Source of the DNA: Liquidambar formosana
Taxonomy: Eukaryota; Streptophyta; Magnoliopsida; Saxifragales; Altingiaceae
Length of the DNA: 64,000 nucleotides
NCBI GenBank assembly: GCA_039720395.1
Contig: CM077833.1
Location: 6,959,036-7,023,035 of the forward strand
Direction: 5' to 3'
Shown here: one piece after another, positions 57,786 to 64,000 of the stretch
Position numbering within the stretch: position 1 is the stretch's first letter
How the letters are laid out: every line of letters begins with the position of its first letter
Position numbers and translations under genes: made by a program
Notes under the pieces: generated by a model
Database searches by the model: none
Seen by the model: the letters and a program-made list of their open reading frames with translations, nothing else
What the model was told of the DNA's origin: nothing

Positions 57786-59318
57786 AAAAATTTACTTTGA
57801 TTAATTCTCATGAAAAGAAAAATAAAACTTTAAAAGAAATTATGAATGCTAAGTTAATAAGTTCTGGAACACTGCCTAACCTTGGGGGTGGGGGGCTATA
57901 CTTCCTATATGTCATATACCATTTAAGAAAATTGGTAAAACACCTTATGAATTTTGGAAAGGTTATGCACTTGTTTTTAAATATTTGAAAGTGTGAGGTT
58001 GTTTATCTAAAGTTTTATTGCCTAAACCTAAAAAGAGGAAAATTGGATCTAAAACTTTTGATTGTATATTTATTGGCTATGCTCAGAACAGTGTTGCACA
58101 TAGATTCTTAGTTATTAGAAGTGAAAATAATGTTATGAAACCTAACACTATTGTTAAGACTAAAAATATAGATTTCTTTAAACATGTATTTCCTTTAAAA
58201 TCAAAAAATGAAAACGTTTCTCATATACCTCTAATTGAAATTGAAAAGGAAACTAATGATAATGTTGAAATTGAGTTAAGGAGTAAAAGAGTAAGAAAAG
58301 AAACTAACTTTGGAGATGATTTTTATACCTTTCGTGTTGATAATGACCCAAAACTTATAATGAAGCTATAACTTTTCCCGATTCACCTTTTTAGAAAGAA
58401 GCAATCAATAGTGAGATAGAATTTATTATGTCTAATCATACATGGGAATTGGTTAATTTAGCTCTAGGTGCTAAAACTATTGGTTGCAAATAGATTTTAA
58501 AAAAGAAGTTAAAAGCTGATGAGTTAATTGATAAATTTAAAGCTCAATTGGTTGCTAAAGGATTTACTCAAAAGAAAATAATAGATTATTTTGATACTTT
58601 TGCTCCTGTAACAAGAATTTCCACAATAAGAGTTTTAATAACTTTAGCTTCTATTAACAACTTGGTAAATCATCAAATAGACGTTAAAACTGTGTTTTTA
58701 AATGGTGATTTAGAAGAGAAGATTTACATAAATCAACCTGAAAGTTTTGTTATTCCTAGTAATGAAAACAAAGTTTTTAAACTAGTGAAATCTTTATATG
58801 GTCTTAAAAAAGCACCAAAACAATGACATGAAAAATTTGATAAAACGTTAAGTTCTAATGGTTATCTGATTAATAAGGCAGATAAATGTGTATATAGTGA
58901 ACTTGTTGGTAACACCAGAGTGAGTATTTGCTTATATATTGATGATTTGCTTATTATGAGTACTAGCCTAAATATTGTGAATAAAAAAAAAAATCTTTTT
59001 TGGCTTCCAACTTTGATATGAAAGATATGGGTAAAGCTGATATAATTCTTGGAATTAAAGTAAGTAGAACATCCAATGGTATCTTGCTTTCACATGCAAC
59101 AACATTATGTAGATAAACTTTTAAAGAGATTTAGACATTATGCTTGTGATCCTATATCTACTCCTTACGATGCTAATTCTCAATCAAAGAAAAACAAAGA
59201 ATATATGTTTCTCAAACTGAATATGTTCAAGTGATTTAAAGTCTTATGTATTTAAAGAACTTCACTCAACCTGATATTGCATATGCTATAGGCAGATTAA
59301 GTCGATATACTCTTATGT
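57786..59318 (+). pseudogene. copia pol fragment (Copia-4): integrase end, RT, RNase H start
   Basis: Reads KNKTLKEIMNAKLISSGTLP, then KIGKTPYEFWKGYALVFKYL, KRKIGSKTFDCIFIGYA and ETNFGDDFYTFRVDNDP, the integrase C-terminal and linker regions. The RT core follows: FKAQLVAKGFTQKKIIDYFD, HQIDVKTVFLNGDLEEKIYI, NQPESFV, SLYGLKKAPKQ (stop), and YIDD at 58936-58947 within CLYIDDLLIM. A further frameshift precedes FDMKDMGKADIILGIKVSRT. The fragment ends near the RNase H boundary (YAIGRLSRYT) at 59318. No LTRs. Confidence 0.87.
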
Positions 59319-59327
59319 ATTTAATGA

Positions 59328-59440
59328 ATGTACGTGCTATACGTAGACTTCGCTTTCCCAACTAATATAACACGTTTTAAAGCCATAACGTGTAATCTAA
59401 AGCGAACAATATTATGCTAGTGGTAGGGGCGAAGCGTTAC
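59328..59440 (+). repeat. TRIM LTR fragment
   Basis: GTGCTATACGTAGACTTCGC through AGCGTTAC matches the 3' two-thirds of the TRIM LTRs at 13908-14690. It is interrupted at GCGTTAC by the solo LTR. Confidence 0.8.
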
Positions 59441-62334
59441 TGTCACGACCTAAATTAATTAAGTTATGATCAATATTAATAAAACCAGTTTAATTAAGAA
59501 AATCATTTAAGAAGCACGTAGATAACATGTGTTAGAAAACAATTATTTCAATAAAAAATTTCGTCATGACCCATTCATAAATGAGACATACCATAATAAA
59601 ACCTATAAAATAATCATTAGAAATCTCCTGTCTTCCATCATTGGTATCATCACACACTAAATAAACCATATAAAGAGACCTACAAATATTAAATATTACA
59701 AACCAAAAGTTAATACACGTCCATTACCCATTTGTCGAATACAAAGTATTTAATTAATACATAACCGTGATATTAAAATCATTCAAGATCATAATAATGT
59801 TCCAAAATGATATGACAATTAACTAAGTCCAGTCAAAGCTTAACACCTCAAGGCGAGGTCTCCCTAGCTGTAAAATCATCTGAAAAAGGTTTATAAAATA
59901 TAGGAGTGAGTATAAAACTTAGTAGATATAATTTTCATATGAAAATAACCAAAGCATGATAATATACCAAAATAAATTATATTTAAAGTACAATAATTCC
60001 ATGAATGCCATAAATGATATTCGACCCTTGTCCATTTACCATATTTTATCAATTACCGACTACTCTCGTAGGAGTCTTCGCGCTGAAACGGAGGATTTAA
60101 ACCCAACTTTCAAGAGAATGACACAATTGACATCCTTACCTGGGACCGTAAGTCGTCTCAATTCGGAAGCACAGCGACACATCCTTCTTAGGATCGCAAG
60201 CAATCTAGGACCAAAGGAATGGAGAACACAATTTAGTCATTTGACTACAAGCAAACCATACCCAATGACCCCTTCTAATAATTTTACAAAATATTTAATT
60301 AAATCTATTTCATGCATTTCATGCCAATGAATGTCATGAGAAAACATATAAATCTCTATGTATGTCAATATATTTAGGAATCGACAATATATAATTATTC
60401 CATAATTATACAACATGTTGGGCTATGTAAAGCATGTAAAATATAGACCAACAAGAATTAACATTGCATGTACACTCATGATATACTAAAATACCACATA
60501 TATATATCAACCTATATACTCTCAAATGTGATATTCATAACTATAGGGTTATGTAAATTAGACTGCTCAGTACATGCATTACAAAATATACATGATAATA
60601 TACTCAAAAATCATGTAAACTCACAAATAATACCAATATACATTTTTATTCAACAAATATGGGCTTATATTTTAACCCATTATCATCCCCAAGGTTAAAA
60701 CTCATGAAAATTACACATACCTCAAATATATTGTACCAAATGTAGAAAAAATGTGTTGGGAAGGTTGAATCCAAGCCTAAAATACGAGAACAAGCTCCAA
60801 GCTCCACAAATCAAGCTTGATTTATAAACCAAACGTGGTAAAAAATGAATCCAACCCTTAAGAAGCTTTCCCAAGTATCAAAGTGAGGTGAGAGCGTAGA
60901 AAACCCACTCATGCAAGAGAAAAATGTGATTTTCTCTCTCCAAACAAGCCTTTCTCTCTCCTCTCTCCCTCCTCTCTCTCTCCTCTCTCTTTAAGTATTT
61001 TGAAGTAAAAATGGCTGAAAATGCATGAGCAAAGTCAAGCCTAAGGGGTTATAAAAGGATCCAGGGGCACATGCGTCATTTGACGCGATTAAAAAAAATT
61101 TGCAATCTACCATACCCCGATCGATCGGGGTCGATTAAACCATGACAGAAGCCTCAAGGCCCGATCAATCAGCCTGTGCCAGAAAGGCTTAATGACAAAT
61201 GCAAATGTGTATAAACACCTACAACATTGACCACTACCTTATTTTTATTCAAAACATTTAAGGATTCAAATAAAATATCAGAAAAATCAAATTCCAAGTA
61301 CATCAAAATCTCATTTTCATGTTTTAGTATAAAATCTATCTCCCGACAGAATTTTCAAAAACGAACATGTGAGAAAACCAATCGAAACATGATAATAAAA
61401 TCTTATAAAATCACAAATGTCTTATAATAATATAAACTTCCATTACCGCTAAAAATTATCTTTAAAAATGAAGATTTACGAAAATTCATTTTTTTTTCCA
61501 ACACTTAGTTAATTTTCTGTGGTCTAAAAATGTGAAATCGCAAATACATCAAAATCATGCACATGCAATGCCCATGCATGACAATATTCAACAAAACAAC
61601 TAATATACTTGCAAATCATGCATTAAAAGTAAGATTATTCTAATTAAATGATACGGGCATTACAGTTACAATTTAAGGCATTCAACGGTCATTTGGACAT
61701 TATATTTTACTAGAAAGGTTTTGGTAAAATTTACAATTTGCTATAGTTTAAGCATAATTTAGAATCATTTTAGTAGTTTGGTTATTTTATCACCTCAAAT
61801 TTTATACACTTATATTTATTTGTTTTTAAAACCTTGGGATACATTTATGAAAATTGTTTTCTACTAAGTTTTCTACTCATTCCCATATTTATCATATTTT
61901 TGCAGAGGAGACTCGTTAAGGCGAGACATCAGCTTTGTAATGGTGGCATGGATTGCTTGACTGACTGTTTATCTATCTATGGCCGTGGACATTTACCTCT
62001 TTACGTGGAATTATATTCCAGACTTGCACAACGTTATGTTTAAATTCATCCAAGTGACATTGGACATGTAAACTAATATTTGGGATGAAAATTTATGTGT
62101 GTATGTGTACAGCAGCACTATGTGGACTATGATGCAGGATTTGATCTTTTGTTATAGATGAATGGATTTTATTTATGCGATTGTTTTATACATGTGGTAG
62201 TGTTTTAAATCAAATTGTCCTAATATCAAATTTCTTTTCAAATATTGTTTACTTAAATCCATCATTTCCATTTTTAAATCATTTTTAAATCAATCATTTT
62301 GATTATTCAGGTATGATAATTTCAGGTCGTGATA
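59441..62334. mobile_element. solo LTR of a large LTR retrotransposon, 2,894 bp
   Basis: Starts TGTCACGACCT and ends AGGTCGTGATA (TG...TA, presumably CA before mutation), with complementary termini. An exact 5-bp duplication, GTTAC, flanks it (59436-59440 and 62335-62339). No PBS, coding region or second LTR is adjacent, so it is read as a solo LTR left by recombination. It contains a CCGATCGATCGGG palindrome near 61116 and CT-rich runs near 60955-60990. Related sequence: 14752-14927. The length suggests a long-LTR lineage, but the family is not established. Confidence 0.78.
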
Positions 62335-62928
62335 GTTACTATAGTAGACAAAGCGTACTATGTCTAATTGTCCATGTGCTTTTCATGCGCAAGGCATATT
62401 GAAGCACACATTTATGAGGAAAAAAAAAGAAAAAAAAGAAAGAAAGTTAGGGGCCTTTGAAGTATGAAGATTTTTATTTATTTTTACAATCGATAGAAAC
62501 TATCCTTACCCCTAACCCCTCTTAATATCAACAAATGGGTATCAATACTTTTCTATAAGGTTGAATTCGAAATCATTCACTTAACAATACTAATAGCCCA
62601 AAATGAGGGACGACAGTCCAACTAACCTCACAATATGTGTGAAACAAAAAAAATACTAGTTCGACTCTAGTAGGCCCCATCTTACACCAATTGACTTTTT
62701 GGCTGAAAGGTGGATCTTACAATTCTAATTCTCACCCACTCTATTACCCGATGGTAACCCTTTCCCTTTTGAAGGTTTTACTTACTTACCAGTATTCAAT
62801 GTTAATATCATATCCATACACAATACTAAACAATTTTAATTTAGCCTATAGGTCACCGTTCCATAGGGATCAAGTGTAGAGAGTCACAGTCTACATTAGA
62901 GTCTGATCTCATACTCGATATGGTAGCT

Positions 62929-62943
62929 AGATCTGATACCAAA
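62929..62943 (-). other. PBS-like motif next to a possible LTR
   Basis: The minus strand reads TTTGGTATCAGATC. It lies directly beside a possible LTR boundary at 62944 (TGATACAAACC on the + strand), and CGAAGAGAGAGTGCCCAAGA and TTAACCGATG, familiar from plant TRIM/LTR sequences, lie beyond. The far LTR edge was not found. Confidence 0.35.
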
Positions 62944-63238
62944 TGATACAAACCTCTAGGTAGAATTCACCCTTAAAAATTAGTTTGCGAAGAGAGAGTG
63001 CCCAAGAGTTAATATATACATGATCAAACTCACTTAACCGATGTTGTACATTAGGATCGTAACTCCATCACATGAGGGCAGATGCCAAGGGAAACTAACA
63101 ACACATGATAGTGAGGTTATCTTGCTAACGATATCATGTGTGGAAAAAAGTGTGCACTCAATTCTAGAAACGAATTTTTCCACTTGAGTGAAAATTGATC
63201 TAATTTTATTATCGGAATCTCTTAGGCAGACACCACCC

Positions 63239-63540
63239 GGATACGAGGAGCTTAGGCCAAAGTCAACTCTATAAGAGATATAATCCATCCTCATGTTTCT
63301 TGTAAAGGAAATAACCATCCAGAAATTGGCACCCCAACTATTTAAAGCCTCTAGTTGAGGTCTTAATTTGTACAAACGACTTTCCGGGTAACGGCCATTT
63401 TGACAAAACTCCCACATTCATCAGACTCCTCCCCCAAACGGCCAAACCCAACCTTAGGCAGTACGAGGAGCTGAGGCCAAAGTCAAGTCTACAGCAGATT
63501 TGATCCATCCTCATGTTTGTGGGGAAATTATCATACATAG
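63239..63540. repeat. diverged ~75-bp direct repeat, 219 bp apart
   Basis: TACGAGGAGCTTAGGCCAAA at 63242 and TACGAGGAGCTGAGGCCAAA at 63461 each continue to ATCCATCCTCATGTTT. Confidence 0.85.
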
Positions 63541-64000
63541 TGTAGATGCCCTATTTTCATATTTGGATTTGGTATACCCTAAATATCATAAGTGCATCCA
63601 TATCCAACGTGCTAACATTCCAGTTGCCAGTTGCAATTCATAAGAAACATACATGTAGACGGAAATGTCAGATCTGATATATTGATGTCATATCTGACAT
63701 TCCATTTATCTCCTTTTTTATTGACTTGTGATACGGATGCCATATTGTCATCGCATCACCGTTACACATAAGTTCTTCTCAACTAGCAAATAGGAATTTA
63801 TTCGTTTCTATAGAGTCTGGATAAAGAAGAAAATTATTTTGGTTTGACATATATACAATATCAAAGAAGAAAATGCGTTTTTTTGGGAGGCTTTCTATAT
63901 CAAGTGACCTAAAATCATGAATCTTTTTTCAATACGGCCAACGCATTTAAATGGGTGTGGTCTAGTAATGGTTCCTCCACCCTTTGAACTTGCCTATATT

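Larger units (their letters stand above)
62340..64000. other. unclassified repeat-like sequence to the window end
   Basis: Contains a PBS-like motif at 62929 and a ~75-bp direct repeat at 63239 and 63458. No gene recognised; the frames of 127 and 66 codons here have no known motif. Confidence 0.4.

Noticed and set aside
63960..64000. Start of another SINE (GTGGTCTAGTAATGG)
   Set aside because: Only a box A-like motif is visible before the window ends, with no box B or tail.

Overview
This is a stretch of plant nuclear genome. The evidence is AT-rich sequence, spliced genes with GT-AG introns, copia and gypsy LTR retrotransposons primed by initiator-Met tRNA, LINEs, tRNA-derived SINEs, Mutator-, hAT-, Harbinger- and Stowaway-type DNA transposons, an F-box/FBD gene relic and a chloroplast-type membrane-protein gene. 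It is probably a eudicot; the species cannot be named from the sequence. No organellar, viral or bacterial block and no rRNA or tRNA gene was seen.

Layout. 1-3.6 kb: one copy of a dispersed repeat, a TIR-bounded unit carrying the first two exons of an aminoaldehyde dehydrogenase (ALDH10) together with a Harbinger transposase fragment, and a SINE. 3.7-10.8 kb: a Mutator-like element (exact 9-bp target duplication) split by a reverse-oriented copia element whose LTRs look identical although its coding region is wrecked. 11.5-12.5 kb: a second Mutator-like element filled with a 33-bp palindromic minisatellite. 12.8-17.4 kb: LINE pieces, a tandem multi-LTR TRIM array, a fragment of a long LTR and a second copy of the repeat seen at the window start. 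17.9-33.2 kb: an F-box 5' relic, then an old copia element (18068-33215) split inside its reverse transcriptase by a young reverse-strand copia element (21895-31621). The young element has a nearly open gag and an unusually long, repeat-rich leader. 33.4-34.9 kb: an F-box/FBD pseudogene. 36.6-38.5 kb: a LINE tail interrupted by a hAT-like element. 40.6-55.8 kb: the one clearly intact host gene, a minus-strand TVP38/TMEM64 (DedA/VTT, 'SNARE-associated Golgi protein') gene of seven coding exons. Its 9-kb intron holds a SINE, a Stowaway MITE, a LINE and a Mutator-like element. 56.1-62.3 kb: gypsy and copia fragments, a TRIM fragment and a 2.9-kb solo LTR. 62.3-64 kb: unclassified repeats.

Only the TVP38-type gene looks functional: all twelve internal splice junctions are canonical and the seven exons join into a 335-residue open frame. 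ALDH10 and F-box are pseudogenes, and the rest is transposon sediment. Target-site duplications let several insertions be ordered: copia inside MULE, copia inside copia, hAT inside LINE, long LTR inside TRIM.

The features most worth a second look are a ~92-bp minisatellite that repeats the exon-1 splice donor of the TVP38 gene, the 33-bp palindromic array, a CCAAT-palindrome/telobox array in a retrotransposon leader, and the candidate Harbinger-borne ALDH10 capture. All alignments were done by eye; no database search was run.
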